From: JAFDWR01 sp038216655
Lineage (GTDB): Bacteria > Armatimonadota > Fimbriimonadia > Fimbriimonadales > Fimbriimonadaceae
NCBI GenBank assembly: GCA_038216655.1
Contig: JBBQPZ010000002.1
Span: forward strand, 310,001 to 374,000
DNA: 64,000 bases
Reading direction: 5' to 3'
Below, piece by piece: positions 8,963 to 17,448 of the stretch. The position numbers and the translations under genes are program-made. Below the pieces are notes generated by a model that did not search any database, had not been told where the DNA came from, and was given only the letters and a program-made list of their open reading frames with translations. The number at the start of each line of letters is the position of its first letter. Position 1 is the first letter of the stretch.

Positions 8963-9918
8963 ACCCCGAATCAACTCCCCCCTCTCTGAAGGGCGAGGCT
9001 CCGTCCGAGCCAGTCACCCCTAAGTCCCTGGAGGGCGAGGCTCCGTCCGAGCCGCAATCGGCAGGATTACCCTTCTGGAAGATGGAGGCGATCGGCAACG
9101 ACTTCCCGCTGATTCACATCGAGGACCTCGGCACCCCACTTCCCGGCGAACCGTCGATCGACTTCCAACTCGCCGAACTTGCGGTGCGGATGAGCGACCG
9201 AAAGTTCGGAATCGGCGGCGACGGCATCCTTGCCGTGGCCAAGGAAGGCGACGCGGTGCGCCTGCGGATGTTCAACCCCGACGGCACCGAGGACTTCTGC
9301 GGCAACGGCCTTCGCTGCGCCGCCCGGCACGTCCACGACATCGGCTGGGTCGGGGCAACCTTCGTCTTGAAGCACCTCGACAAGGACGTCCCGACCGAGG
9401 TGGATCCCGACGGCAATATCCGCACAACCCTCCCTGCCGCCAGCTACGATCCCGATAAGGTCCCGCTGATCGGGCGGAGGATCTTCAATGAGACGGTCTG
9501 GGCGGGGATGGACTCGGGGATGCCCTTGTCGTTGTTCGGCTCGGTCCTCACGACGGGTAGCACCCACGCGATTATCCCGACCACTCAACTCCCCGAAGAC
9601 GACACCTTCTTCTCAATCTCCCCCAAGATCGAAATAGATCCCCAATTCCCCCAAAGAACCAGCGTGATCTGGCGGCAGGAGGTCGAGCCGATGCACCTCA
9701 AGATTCGCATCTGGGAGCGAGGAGTCGGCGAGACCCAAGGCTGCGGCACCGGCTCGTCGGCGGCAGCGATCGACTACCTTCGCCGCGCGAACCGAGGTGG
9801 CACCGTCTTGGTCGACAACCCCGGCGGCACGATCTCAGTCTCGGCCGAGACCTGGGAGTCGCCGATCATGATGGAGGGCGTGGCGGAGACGGTCTACAAA
9901 GGTAGGTATCTGCGCTGA
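8959..9918 (+). CDS. dapF: Diaminopimelate epimerase with repeat-derived N-terminal extension
   Basis: The 319-residue protein interconverts LL- and meso-diaminopimelate for lysine and peptidoglycan. Family signatures: KMEAIGNDFPLIH (residues 41-53), FNPDGTEDFCGNGLRCAARH with the first catalytic Cys, and GVGETQGCGTGSSAAAI with the second. Usual DapF proteins start at the position of L37. Here that codon is TTA and cannot initiate, so the ATG at 8959, overlapping the upstream stop, is the only good start. Residues 1-36 are extra and include two copies of GEAPSEP coded by a 21-bp interspersed repeat (8991-9011, 9033-9053). The enzyme core is complete, so it should be active. Confidence 0.93.
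   Translation: MNPESTPPSLKGEAPSEPVTPKSLEGEAPSEPQSAGLPFWKMEAIGNDFPLIHIEDLGTPLPGEPSIDFQLAELAVRMSDRKFGIGGDGILAVAKEGDAVRLRMFNPDGTEDFCGNGLRCAARHVHDIGWVGATFVLKHLDKDVPTEVDPDGNIRTTLPAASYDPDKVPLIGRRIFNETVWAGMDSGMPLSLFGSVLTTGSTHAIIPTTQLPEDDTFFSISPKIEIDPQFPQRTSVIWRQEVEPMHLKIRIWERGVGETQGCGTGSSAAAIDYLRRANRGGTVLVDNPGGTISVSAETWESPIMMEGVAETVYKGRYLR
8991..9053 (+). repeat. Two direct copies of a 21-bp interspersed repeat inside dapF
   Basis: GGGCGAGGCTCCGTCCGAGC plus a final C occurs at 8991-9011 and again at 9033-9053. A closely related inverse copy (GGCTCGGACGGAGCCTCGCG) is at 33501-33520, in an intergenic repeat cluster. In dapF the two copies are in frame and code for GEAPSEP, giving the enzyme an extra N-terminal tail. 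Confidence 0.75.
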
Positions 9919-9925
9919 TCCGGTT

Positions 9926-9970
9926 CCCCCTCCGCTTGCGGCGATGATCGTGCGCCGGATCAGGAGGGGG
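9926..9970 (+). repeat. Interspersed palindromic repeat, family B
   Basis: CCCCCTCCGCTTGCGGCGAT continues as GATCGTGCGCCGGATCAGGA and ends GGGGG. The outer arms are complementary and the core is GCGGCGATGATYGTGCGC. Related copies: 10599-10645 (inverted), 40963-41009, 47355-47400, and a degenerate one near 41250. The trailing GGAGATTCCGGAACTT is shared with the 47355 copy. Located just after dapF; it may double as a transcription end, but no T-tract follows. Confidence 0.65.
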
Positions 9971-10020
9971 TCAGGGTGTGGAGATTCCGGAACTTGGAAC
10001 GCGCGCCAGTATCCGCATGA

Positions 10021-10097
10021 GGGGTGGCACGGTCTGCTTGGGCGCTCCGAACTTGAAAAGCCTGAGCAAGATGTCGCCCGACAGACCGTGCCACCCC
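10021..10097. repeat. Inverted repeat of about 23 bp arms, MITE/REP-like
   Basis: The arm GGGGTGGCACGGTCTG(CTTGGGCG) at 10021-10043 is matched by the inverse arm (CGCCCGA)CAGACCGTGCCACCCC at 10075-10097. About 31 bp lie between them. The arms are almost perfect over the first 16 bp. It lies in the dapF-rlmN gap and codes for nothing I can support. Confidence 0.6.
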
Positions 10098-10242
10098 ACC
10101 TCCCCCGCGCCAACGTAAACAACTGTCCGTCCGGGTGCCACGGTTTGCCGCAGTTGCGTTTTGTTCGACTGCGCACGAACCATCGCTGCAAGAGCAAGGG
10201 TGCGAGTCCTGCCAACTCCACTTAAGAACCTCGCCGTATATA

Positions 10243-10422
10243 ATGCGGACTCTGAAGGCAGAGAGATTTCCCGTTTATCAGGTCATGTACTTTCTGTGCC
10301 TGTCGGGCTTAAGCGCGATGTTCCTTCCCGGAATAATGTGGGGCGTCTTTCTGTCGCTGGCATTCGGAAGCTCATTCATATGGCTAATCAGCCGCGAGAC
10401 TAAGCTGGGCCGCGATCGATAG
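10243..10422 (+). CDS. Small two-TM membrane protein (putative)
   Basis: A 59-residue frame starts MRTLKAERFPVYQVMYFLCL. It has two hydrophobic segments (about 13-30 and 32-50) and a charged tail SRETKLGRDR. There is no family match that I recognise. The ATG is preceded by TATATAATG, a possible -10 element overlapping the start, rather than by a clear Shine-Dalgarno sequence. It lies between two repeat clusters, so it could be a chance frame. The hydrophobic periodicity and clean charged end argue for a real gene. Confidence 0.45.
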   Translation: MRTLKAERFPVYQVMYFLCLSGLSAMFLPGIMWGVFLSLAFGSSFIWLISRETKLGRDR

Positions 10423-10453
10423 CGTAAGAGCGGATATGAGGATGGATCGGCTT

Positions 10454-10592
10454 GTTTAGACTGCGGTGACCTGTCACCGCTTTCCCCAGCGAGCCTGCGA
10501 GCGGAACTACGAGCGAACTTACATACGCGCCGACAGGTCGGCTGATCGAAAGCGGTGGCAAGCCACCGCACTATATGAACCGCAGTCTGAAC
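10454..10592. repeat. Interspersed palindromic repeat, family A (complete two-hairpin copy)
   Basis: GTTTAGACTGCGGT (10454-10467) pairs with ACCGCAGTCTGAAC (10579-10592). Inside are two separate hairpins: GCGGTGACCTGTCACCGC at the left, and GCGGTGGCAAGCCACCGC at the right. Between them lies GCGAGCCTGCGAGCGGAACT. This is the layout of a paired REP or BIME-like element. An ATG within it (10575) opens the rlmN frame but is not the likely start. Confidence 0.75.
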
Positions 10593-10598
10593 TTCCAA

Positions 10599-10645
10599 CC
10601 CCTTCCTCCTCCAGCGCACAATCACCGCCGCAAGAGGAAGGGGAG
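10599..10645 (-). repeat. Interspersed palindromic repeat, family B (inverted copy)
   Basis: CCCCTTCCTCCTCCAGCGCA continues as CAATCACCGCCGCAAGAGGA and AGGGG. It is the reverse orientation of the unit at 9926-9970. It sits 28 nt upstream of the proposed rlmN start, in the 5' leader of that gene. Confidence 0.65.
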
Positions 10646-10673
10646 CCAAACCCTCGAAAGGTACACTCCCCCT

Positions 10674-11753
10674 GTGAAGGTGGAGCGAAAAACTAGTTTG
10701 GTCGGGATGACCCGGGCCGAGCTTGAGGAGGCGGTGGGCGACCGGCCTGATGCCAAACTCCGCGCCAAGCAACTGGCCCATCACCTCTACGCCCGCGCTA
10801 TCGGCGACTTCGAGGAGATGCTTGACCTCCCGAAGGACCTCCGAGCCGATTTGAGCGAGAGATTCGTCGTCCAACCCCTCGCCGTCGCTACCCACCGATC
10901 CAGCACCGACGGCGTTGAGAAGCTCCTCGTCCACAATGGCGACGAGCAGGTGTACGAGTGCGTCCTCCTCCCCTACGCCGACCGCGTCAGCTCGTGCATT
11001 TCGAGCCAAGTCGGCTGCCCGATGGGGTGCAAGTTCTGCGCGACCGGGCTCGGGGGATTCGACCGCAATCTCACCGCGGGTGAAATCGTCGGCCAATACT
11101 TGATGTTGCAGCGGCTTTCCGAACGTCGAATTTCTCACGTGGTCTTTATGGGAATGGGCGAGCCGATGCTGAACCTGCCGAACGTGCTTAAGGCGCTCCG
11201 CTTGCTGCATGACGAGGTCGGGCTTAGCTACCGCCACCTCACCGTCAGCACCGTGGGCCTCGTGCCGCAGATCCGCGAGCTCGCCAGAGCCAAGCTCCCG
11301 ATCCACCTCGCCCTCAGCCTCCACTCCCCGCTCGACGAAGTCCGCAACAAACTCATGCCGGTCAACCACAAGTGGCCGGTCAAAGAAGTCATGTCCGCGA
11401 TGCGCGACTACGGGAAGCTCACCGGGCGTAAGATCACGATCGAGTACCTGCTGATCAGCGGCATCACGGACACCCCCGAGCAGGCCCGCGCGCTCGTACC
11501 GATGCTACGTAACACCCCAAGCGTGGTCAACCTGATCCCGTTCAACTGGGTCGACACCGAGCAAGGCTTCGCCCGCCCGTCTCGAGACCGCGTGCGAACC
11601 TTCCGCGGCATTTTGGATCGGGCCGGGGTCAACACAACTGAGCGGGTCGAGCGGGGACACGACATTGCCGCGGCTTGCGGCCAACTGGCGGGTCAGCACC
11701 AGGGGCGGTTTGCCCGGAGGGAGTCATCGGTCGCACTGCCGTTGCACTCCTAA
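10674..11753 (+). CDS. rlmN: Dual-specificity RNA methyltransferase RlmN
   Basis: A radical SAM enzyme that methylates C2 of A2503 in 23S rRNA and A37 in some tRNAs. About 359 residues from the GTG at 10674. The radical SAM cluster ligands are in VGCPMGCKFCATG (Cys115, 119, 122), followed by VFMGMGEPMLN. The C-terminal catalytic Cys is in the AACGQL segment (the first radical-fold Cys pair is also conserved). An in-frame ATG exists at 10575, but the residues it would add are coded by repeats A and B, so it is a poor start. GTG 10674 follows CGAAAGGTACACTCCCCCT. It overlaps the LptC-like gene by 79 nt and leads the LPS-export run. Confidence 0.93.
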   Translation: MKVERKTSLVGMTRAELEEAVGDRPDAKLRAKQLAHHLYARAIGDFEEMLDLPKDLRADLSERFVVQPLAVATHRSSTDGVEKLLVHNGDEQVYECVLLPYADRVSSCISSQVGCPMGCKFCATGLGGFDRNLTAGEIVGQYLMLQRLSERRISHVVFMGMGEPMLNLPNVLKALRLLHDEVGLSYRHLTVSTVGLVPQIRELARAKLPIHLALSLHSPLDEVRNKLMPVNHKWPVKEVMSAMRDYGKLTGRKITIEYLLISGITDTPEQARALVPMLRNTPSVVNLIPFNWVDTEQGFARPSRDRVRTFRGILDRAGVNTTERVERGHDIAAACGQLAGQHQGRFARRESSVALPLHS

Positions 11754-12370
11754 TCCTGATGCTGGCACTGGCGGGTTGCGGGAAACGCGGAGGCGGTTCG
11801 GCCGTTAAGTCTCCGGTGCCCAAAGAAACGCCCCCCGAGCGCGAAGTGCTGACCGGTCCGGGGAGCCTTCTGCGAAAAGAAGAGCCGATCAGCCTCTGGA
11901 TCATCCCGATCAATGACTATCTCAATTGGCCACTCGTGAAAGCCTATGAGGTTCACTACCAGGAGTCAGATCTCACCTATCAAGAAGTTCCAACCAACGA
12001 TGGGAAGACACAAAAGAACTACGGAGGGACGATGGAAACCGTGACCGGCACGCTCTACAAGGACGACCAGCCGATCGCGACCTTTACCGCCGACCGCGCC
12101 GAGGGGCATACGAGTTCCAGCCAACTCGATCTAAACGGGCATGTCCGAGTGGTCAGCCTGCCGCCAGCGCCTAAGCCGGGCAAGCAGCCCGACGGACCCA
12201 CTACTTTGACCTGCGATCATCTGCAATGGCTTCGTACCGCCAAGGTGGTCAAAGCCCAAGGAGGCGTTAAGGTGGTCGGGGATCGGGGCACGGTTGGTCC
12301 GATGGACGAGCTTTGGAGCACCGACGACCTCAAGACCCAGGCCACGCCCGACCTATTTCCAACCCCATGA
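11675..12370 (+). CDS. LptC-like lipoprotein (LPS export periplasmic component)
   Basis: The 231-residue protein has a lipoprotein signal TAVALLILMLALAGC with the lipobox Cys at about residue 35. A periplasmic beta-strand-rich domain follows (DQPIATFTADRAEGH, LDLNGHVRVVS, GGVKVVGDRG), typical of the LptC/OstA fold. LptC is normally anchored by a helix; a lipid anchor is a common variant in other phyla. Position directly before lptA-like, lptB and lptF/G genes supports the role. The only in-frame start that keeps the signal is a TTG at 11675, inside rlmN. A later ATG (11759) would destroy the signal peptide, so the start is uncertain. Confidence 0.72.
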   Translation: MRPTGGSAPGAVCPEGVIGRTAVALLILMLALAGCGKRGGGSAVKSPVPKETPPEREVLTGPGSLLRKEEPISLWIIPINDYLNWPLVKAYEVHYQESDLTYQEVPTNDGKTQKNYGGTMETVTGTLYKDDQPIATFTADRAEGHTSSSQLDLNGHVRVVSLPPAPKPGKQPDGPTTLTCDHLQWLRTAKVVKAQGGVKVVGDRGTVGPMDELWSTDDLKTQATPDLFPTP

Positions 12371-13110
12371 GACGAACGTGCCTGAGTCTAATATCCGTGT
12401 TCGGAGTGGGGCTCGCGCTGGCCGCGAACACATTTACGTACCGCGGAGCGAACGATGGTTTCGAGCTTCTGAGTACAAGCGGTCGACTCAGCCAGTTGCC
12501 CGGTCCCGTTTACAGCTTTGTGCTTCAAGGAAATGTTTCGGCGACTTCGGCGAAGCAGGGCTTGCGCATTACGGCTCAGCGAGTGGTCGGTGACGCCGTC
12601 CCTAACGGCAAAGAAACGAAGATTCGGACCGCCACCGCCACGGGCGGTGCGCACGTGGTGAAGACCACCAACACCGGGGGCAGCACCCTGACCGCGAGTA
12701 AAGCGGTCTACCAAGACCGTGGCGACAATGCCCTCGTCACCTTGACCGGGTCCGTCACGATCACTTCGATCGACAACCGCAAGCAACGCAACTTCAACGC
12801 TTCCGGCCCCAGTGGCAGCGCTATTCTCGATCCTTCGGACAAGAAGGACTCGCTGCGCACGGCGACGCTCTCCGGTGGAGTGCGGGTTACGATGAACGAT
12901 TCGGCGGCGAAAGGGATGGGGCAGATCGTGGCCACCGGCGACCGATTGGTGTACGACAACGTCTCGAAACCGGCGACGGTGACCCTCAGCGGAGGCGTGA
13001 ACGTGAAAGGCACCGGCAACTCGCCGTTTGGAACGTTCTCCGGAGCTCGGCGAGCCGTCTTGAAACTGAATGCGAAGGGAGAAGTCGTGAGCACCGAGGT
13101 CGAATCTTGA
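12367..13110 (+). CDS. LptA/OstA-like periplasmic protein, copy 1
   Basis: The 247-residue protein has a signal peptide (TCLSLISVFGVGLALAA). Short beta-strand repeats of the LptA jelly-roll type follow: VYSFVLQGNVSATSAKQGLR, ALVTLTGSVTITS, RTATLSGGVRVTM, PATVTLSGGVNVKG. Each is a typical strand pair of the periplasmic LPS bridge. LptA oligomers carry LPS from LptC to LptD. The start at 12367 overlaps the stop of the LptC-like gene (ATGA), and its own stop overlaps the next start, so the four genes are translationally coupled. Sequence identity to E. coli LptA is visibly low; assignment rests on repeats and context. Confidence 0.7.
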   Translation: MRRTCLSLISVFGVGLALAANTFTYRGANDGFELLSTSGRLSQLPGPVYSFVLQGNVSATSAKQGLRITAQRVVGDAVPNGKETKIRTATATGGAHVVKTTNTGGSTLTASKAVYQDRGDNALVTLTGSVTITSIDNRKQRNFNASGPSGSAILDPSDKKDSLRTATLSGGVRVTMNDSAAKGMGQIVATGDRLVYDNVSKPATVTLSGGVNVKGTGNSPFGTFSGARRAVLKLNAKGEVVSTEVES

Positions 13111-14030
13111 GACGTCTTCTCCTGACCGGTCTCGCCGGCGTTGCTGGCTTCGCTCTCGCGATGCAGGGCGAGAGCGTCTACACGTCCCGCGATGAGTCGT
13201 TCGTCGTGCGTAATGTCGCTCACCAGACCACCCACACCGAGGATGACGGCATCCTCGTGTTTAGCGTCCAAGGCGCACCGGCGATCATCGAGCGCAAGGA
13301 CAGCGGTCTCACGATGTCCGGTCGCAGTATTACCGGTCACGCCGCTCCGGACGAGAAGTCCTACTACCTCGTCGACGGCCAGTTCTCCGGAACGGCTCAA
13401 CTGCTGCAGGACAGTGTCCTCGAAGACGGCTTCCGTAAGGCGCACAACCTCCCTCTTGCCAAGCGCAGCAGCGAAGACCGAACGGAACTTGATACCGAAC
13501 GCTTCGATTACTTGGGAACGCGGACGGAGGGAACGGTGGCGATCCCCGGCGTCCTCACCATGACCATGCACAGCGTGGGCACGCGAACGGTGAAAAAGAA
13601 GGTTAAGGGAGTAGATGTCACCGGACCCGAGATATTCGACCAGATGAGCACGCTGAACGCGATGAGTGGTTCGATCGCCCTTGATCCTCGGCCAGGGACG
13701 GCACCGGAAAAGCAATTGCGGAAAGGAGAACTCGCAGGACCGGTCAAACTGCACGTGACCCGCGGCGCAAAAGGCCCGGGAGACGTATCGGTGGTGGTGA
13801 CGAATCTGGATTTAACCGCAGACAAGATGAGCCTCGACTTCACGGGAGCCGAACGAAAAATCACTCTGACCGGACACATCGTCATCACCGGCGACAATAC
13901 CGTGTTCGGAGGCACCACTCGGGCGGACAAAGCGGTGGTGGTGGTCGACGAGAAGTTCCGGGTGAAGTCGATCGACACGACCGGCGACCCCACCGACACC
14001 CAGATCAAGAAGGTCGGAGGCAGCCGATGA
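13107..14030 (+). CDS. LptA/LptC-like periplasmic protein, copy 2
   Basis: The 307-residue protein starts at a TTG overlapping the upstream TGA. It has a signal peptide (RRLLLTGLAGVAGFALAM) and again OstA-like strands (LVFSVQGAPAIIERKDSGL, ERKITLTGHIVITGDN). It is longer than copy 1 and has an inserted region (about 100-220) without clear repeats. It may be a second LptA, or an LptC/LptA hybrid specialised for this envelope. Its ATGA overlap with lptB, and no other function visible, make a role in LPS transport the best guess. Confidence 0.62.
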   Translation: MRRLLLTGLAGVAGFALAMQGESVYTSRDESFVVRNVAHQTTHTEDDGILVFSVQGAPAIIERKDSGLTMSGRSITGHAAPDEKSYYLVDGQFSGTAQLLQDSVLEDGFRKAHNLPLAKRSSEDRTELDTERFDYLGTRTEGTVAIPGVLTMTMHSVGTRTVKKKVKGVDVTGPEIFDQMSTLNAMSGSIALDPRPGTAPEKQLRKGELAGPVKLHVTRGAKGPGDVSVVVTNLDLTADKMSLDFTGAERKITLTGHIVITGDNTVFGGTTRADKAVVVVDEKFRVKSIDTTGDPTDTQIKKVGGSR

Positions 14031-14806
14031 AGATCACGGGCCAAGGCTTGCACAAGTCGTACAAAGGCCGCCCGGTGGTCAAAGGGGTGGACTTCGAGAT
14101 TTCCCAGGGGGAGATCGTTGGCCTGCTCGGCCCGAACGGCGCGGGGAAGACCACCACGTTCTACATGACGGTAGGGCTTGTGAAGCCGAATGCCGGGCAC
14201 GTGCTTTTCGATGGCGAGGAGGTCACGAAGTGGCCGATGTACAAGCGTGCCCGTGCCGGGGTCGGTTATCTTCCGCAGGAAGCGAGCGTCTTCCGCAAGC
14301 TCAGCGTCGAGGACAACATTCGGTTGGTCTTGGAGCTCAACGGGTTCTCACGGCAGGCGCAGAAGGAAAAGATCGCCCAGCTTGCGCACGAGTTGCAGAT
14401 CGAGAAGATCCTCCACAGCAGCGCGAATGTGCTGTCGGGCGGCGAGCGCCGCCGCGTCGAAATCGCGCGGGCGCTGGCGGTGGAGCCGAAGTTCATCTTG
14501 CTTGACGAGCCGTTCACGGGTATCGACCCGAAGACGATCGAGGAGATTCAGGAGATTCTGTTCCGACTCAAGTCGCGGGATATTGGAATCCTGATCACCG
14601 ACCACAACGTGGGGGCGACGCTCAGAATCACCGATCGGAACTACATTTTGATTGACGGCGAGATCGTGGCGAAAGGGACGTCGAAGGAGGTTGCGGCCGA
14701 TGCGATGGTGCGCAAGCACTATCTTGGGCAGCAGTTCGGGACGGATCCTTTGGCCGTGGATCGGACGAAGCTAGAGGCGGAAGATCCGGAGGGCATCTCC
14801 GAATGA
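14027..14806 (+). CDS. lptB: LPS export ABC transporter ATP-binding protein LptB
   Basis: The 259-residue ATPase has Walker A GPNGAGKT (35-42), the Q-loop region LPQEASVFRKL, signature LSGGERRRVEIARAL, Walker B FILLDEPFTGID and switch His in ITDHNVG. SVFRKLSVEDNI, GERRRVEIARAL and DEPFTGIDP are characteristic of LptB rather than of general LivF-type ATPases. It powers LPS extraction from the inner membrane with LptF/G. The ATG overlaps the stop of the upstream LptA-like gene. The LptF/G permease starts 13 nt after it. The C-terminal tail (about 240-259) is slightly extended and acidic. Confidence 0.93.
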   Translation: MKITGQGLHKSYKGRPVVKGVDFEISQGEIVGLLGPNGAGKTTTFYMTVGLVKPNAGHVLFDGEEVTKWPMYKRARAGVGYLPQEASVFRKLSVEDNIRLVLELNGFSRQAQKEKIAQLAHELQIEKILHSSANVLSGGERRRVEIARALAVEPKFILLDEPFTGIDPKTIEEIQEILFRLKSRDIGILITDHNVGATLRITDRNYILIDGEIVAKGTSKEVAADAMVRKHYLGQQFGTDPLAVDRTKLEAEDPEGISE

Positions 14807-14819
14807 GGCAGCAAACCCG

Positions 14820-15944
14820 TTGACCCGTCTCGATCGCCTCGTGATCAAGGAACTGATCGGCCCGTGGGTATTTGGCGTCGCCATGTTCACCGTGCTGATC
14901 ATGGCCGCGAGCTATTTGTTCAAGGCTTCTGACTTCCTGGTCAACGGGATCAGCGGCCTGACGGTGCTGCAGTTCATTCTGCTGAACCTGCCTGCGGTGA
15001 TGGTCAAAACCTTTGCGATGGCGGTGTTGCTGGCGTCGTTGCTGGCGTTTGGCCGGCTCAGTTCGGACTCCGAGATCGTGGCGATCCGCGCGGCGGGGGT
15101 GAGCGTGTACCGGATCATGTTGCCGGTGGCGATGTTCTCGTTCGTGATGGCGATCATCGCATTTGGGATCAATGAGACGATCGTTCCGGCGGCGTCGATG
15201 CAGACTTACCGCATGGAATCCGAGATCGCGAAGGGTCTGAAGGGAAAAGTCGATCGCGTGATGGGCTATCCGATCGAGGATAAGGGTGTGTTGAAGGCCG
15301 TTGTCAACGCCAAGAGCATCAGCATCGAGACCCGCACGATGGACGAGGCCTTGGTGGCGAGCATCGGGAAGGACGGGAAATTCGAGTACTACATGCGCGC
15401 GACTCAACTGGAGTTCGATCCTATGCGCGTGAAGGACGGCACGGGATGGCGTATCCGCGGCGGCGCGACCTTGACGTCGGTGGATGGCAGCAACGTCGTT
15501 CACATCACAGACGATGCGTGGCCAGGGAATATCCCGAGTCTGAATGCTTCGCCGCTCGACATCTTAACCGACAAGGTGAATAACCTTGATGTGTTCTCGA
15601 TGTCCCAAATCCTGCGTGAGATCGACAAGGAAAGGGCGAAGGCTCAGCCTCGAAAAGAGAAGATCGCCAACTACCAGTTTGGATACTGGAACAAGATTGC
15701 CCTTCCGCTGGCCGCGCTCATTTATGGGCTGCTTGGCGCTCCGCTCGGCATCCGCAACGCCCGTACGGGTACCGCGACGGGGTTTGCCCTGGCCGTGGCC
15801 ATCATCTTCGCCTATGTCACGATTTCGAACACTCTAAATGTTTACGCTATGGGAGGCGCGATTCCGGCCTACGTTGCGTCCTTTGCCCCTTTGATAATTG
15901 GTCTAATCTGTAGTGGCGTAATAATGTGGCGGAGGAACGCCTAG
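14820..15944 (+). CDS. LptF/LptG family permease (YjgP/YjgQ)
   Basis: The 374-residue protein has the LptF/G layout. Three N-terminal membrane helices (about 15-35, 50-75, 95-120) are followed by a periplasmic beta-jelly-roll domain (about 130-265) and three C-terminal helices (about 290-370). The start MTRLDRLVIKELIGPWVFGV and NYQFGYWNKIALPLAALIYG are family hallmarks. It forms the membrane part of the LptB2FG complex. Only one permease gene is in the cluster; the partner must be elsewhere or this one may form a homodimer. The start is TTG at 14820, 13 nt after lptB. Confidence 0.9.
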   Translation: MTRLDRLVIKELIGPWVFGVAMFTVLIMAASYLFKASDFLVNGISGLTVLQFILLNLPAVMVKTFAMAVLLASLLAFGRLSSDSEIVAIRAAGVSVYRIMLPVAMFSFVMAIIAFGINETIVPAASMQTYRMESEIAKGLKGKVDRVMGYPIEDKGVLKAVVNAKSISIETRTMDEALVASIGKDGKFEYYMRATQLEFDPMRVKDGTGWRIRGGATLTSVDGSNVVHITDDAWPGNIPSLNASPLDILTDKVNNLDVFSMSQILREIDKERAKAQPRKEKIANYQFGYWNKIALPLAALIYGLLGAPLGIRNARTGTATGFALAVAIIFAYVTISNTLNVYAMGGAIPAYVASFAPLIIGLICSGVIMWRRNA

Positions 15945-15955
15945 CTTAACGACGC

Positions 15956-17446
15956 ATGGACGCGACGAGCCTGTTCTTTGTGATTGTGGTGGTGGTCCTG
16001 GGGGGACCACTGGCCTACTTTGCCGACCAACTCGGTCGCAAGCTGGGCAAGAAGCGCCTGAGCGTCCTTGGCCTGCGACCTCGCCATACCGCGACGCTGC
16101 TCACCGTCAGCGCGGGAATCCTCATTCCGCTCATCACCGTGTTGGTCATGGTGGGCCTGAGCAGCGGCGTTCGCGAGTGGGTGCTGCACGGGTCGCGGGC
16201 CCTTGAAGAGAAGCGCCAACTTGAGATCGATAAGGTGCGCCTGCGCGGGGACATCAAGGATCAGGACCGCCGACTGAAAGAAGGCGGCGTCAAGCTTGGG
16301 GACATCGATCTGAAGTATCGGCACGAACTCGGTCTCGCGAAGGCCCTGGAACGACGAACCAAGGTCCTCTCAAAGCAAATTAAGGAGCTCAACACCCGCC
16401 TCGACAAGCAGCGCAAGATCCTCGCGGGTCGCGAGCTTGACGTCAAGCGGCTGACCGCGGAAGTGAAACTACGCGCGGCCTCCATTGCCTCCATCAACGC
16501 GGAACTGGCCCAGCGTCAGGCCGAACTGAAAACCGCGCGATCCAGCTACAACAAGCTCAACAAGGAATACCTCGAGCTCGATCAGAACCGGACGAAGCTC
16601 GATCAGCAGAACCAGCAGTTGCAGGGGCAGATCGATCGGCTGAAGCCGGAGATCGAGGACCTGAAAACACAGCGTGCCGAACAGGAGCGCCAGCTCGGCC
16701 AGGCGAAGGACGATCTCATCACCGCCCAGGGCGAATTGACGAAGACCAAGAACGAGCTTGTCACCGCTCAGGACGATTTCAAGAAGTTCGCCGGAGCCTG
16801 GATCAACGAGCCGATGATCTACGCGAAGGACACGGAGGTCGTTCGGCTAACCGTCGAACCGGGTCTTAGCGCGGACGACGCGCGCCGCGCGGTCGAGACC
16901 CTCCTGAGCATGGCTCGCGAAGAGGGACTTCACCGCGAGGCAGGCTCAACCGAAGACATCAACCTTGCCGACTTTATCAGCATTCAGCGGCCCGTGCCCA
17001 TGACGCCGATCGAGGTGAAGTCAAACCTTATTCGACGGATCCTGAACCTGCGCGAGCCCGCGGTTCTCATCGCGACCACCCCGGTCAACGTCTTCCGCAC
17101 CCAGCCGGTGCCGCTTGTGGCGAGCCTCAAACCCAATCCCCTGGTCTACCGAGCCGGGCAGACGATCGCCGAGACGCGGATCGATGGCCGCAAGGAATGG
17201 GCGGATGTGTTCCAGCAGTTGGGTGTCTTCCTCTCTGAGCGGGTGACCCAGCAGGCAATCACCGACCAGATGATCCCCCGTGTGCGCGAAGGGACGCCGC
17301 CCTTCGGCGAAATCAACACGCGCCAGATCTCCGACGTCGTGGACGCGATCCGGGCCGAGGGTCGTTCCGTCCGCCTTCGCGCGGTGGCCAAGGTCGACAC
17401 CCACGCCGCAGATCCTCTCCAACTTGAGTTCAAGGTGGTCAAGTAG
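15956..17446 (+). CDS. DUF3084 family membrane-anchored coiled-coil protein
   Basis: The 496-residue protein has two N-terminal hydrophobic segments (about 5-25 and 46-70) around LGRKLGKKRLSVLGLRPRHT. A long coiled coil follows (about 80-275, rich in K, E, Q, R and L heptads). A C-terminal globular domain (about 280-496) includes EPGLSADDARRAVETLLS and LRAVAKVDTHAADP. This matches the DUF3084 family, known mainly from Cyanobacteria and neighbouring phyla, whose function is not established. It follows the LptF/G gene by 11 nt and precedes the RuvC-like gene by 2 nt, a pairing I know from other genomes. Likely spans the inner membrane. Confidence 0.82.
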   Translation: MDATSLFFVIVVVVLGGPLAYFADQLGRKLGKKRLSVLGLRPRHTATLLTVSAGILIPLITVLVMVGLSSGVREWVLHGSRALEEKRQLEIDKVRLRGDIKDQDRRLKEGGVKLGDIDLKYRHELGLAKALERRTKVLSKQIKELNTRLDKQRKILAGRELDVKRLTAEVKLRAASIASINAELAQRQAELKTARSSYNKLNKEYLELDQNRTKLDQQNQQLQGQIDRLKPEIEDLKTQRAEQERQLGQAKDDLITAQGELTKTKNELVTAQDDFKKFAGAWINEPMIYAKDTEVVRLTVEPGLSADDARRAVETLLSMAREEGLHREAGSTEDINLADFISIQRPVPMTPIEVKSNLIRRILNLREPAVLIATTPVNVFRTQPVPLVASLKPNPLVYRAGQTIAETRIDGRKEWADVFQQLGVFLSERVTQQAITDQMIPRVREGTPPFGEINTRQISDVVDAIRAEGRSVRLRAVAKVDTHAADPLQLEFKVVK

Positions 17447-17448
17447 CG

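Noticed and set aside
14912..15503. Minus-strand frames across the LptF/G gene, Arg/His-rich
   Set aside because: The plus-strand protein is a clear family member; the antisense frames have no family features.
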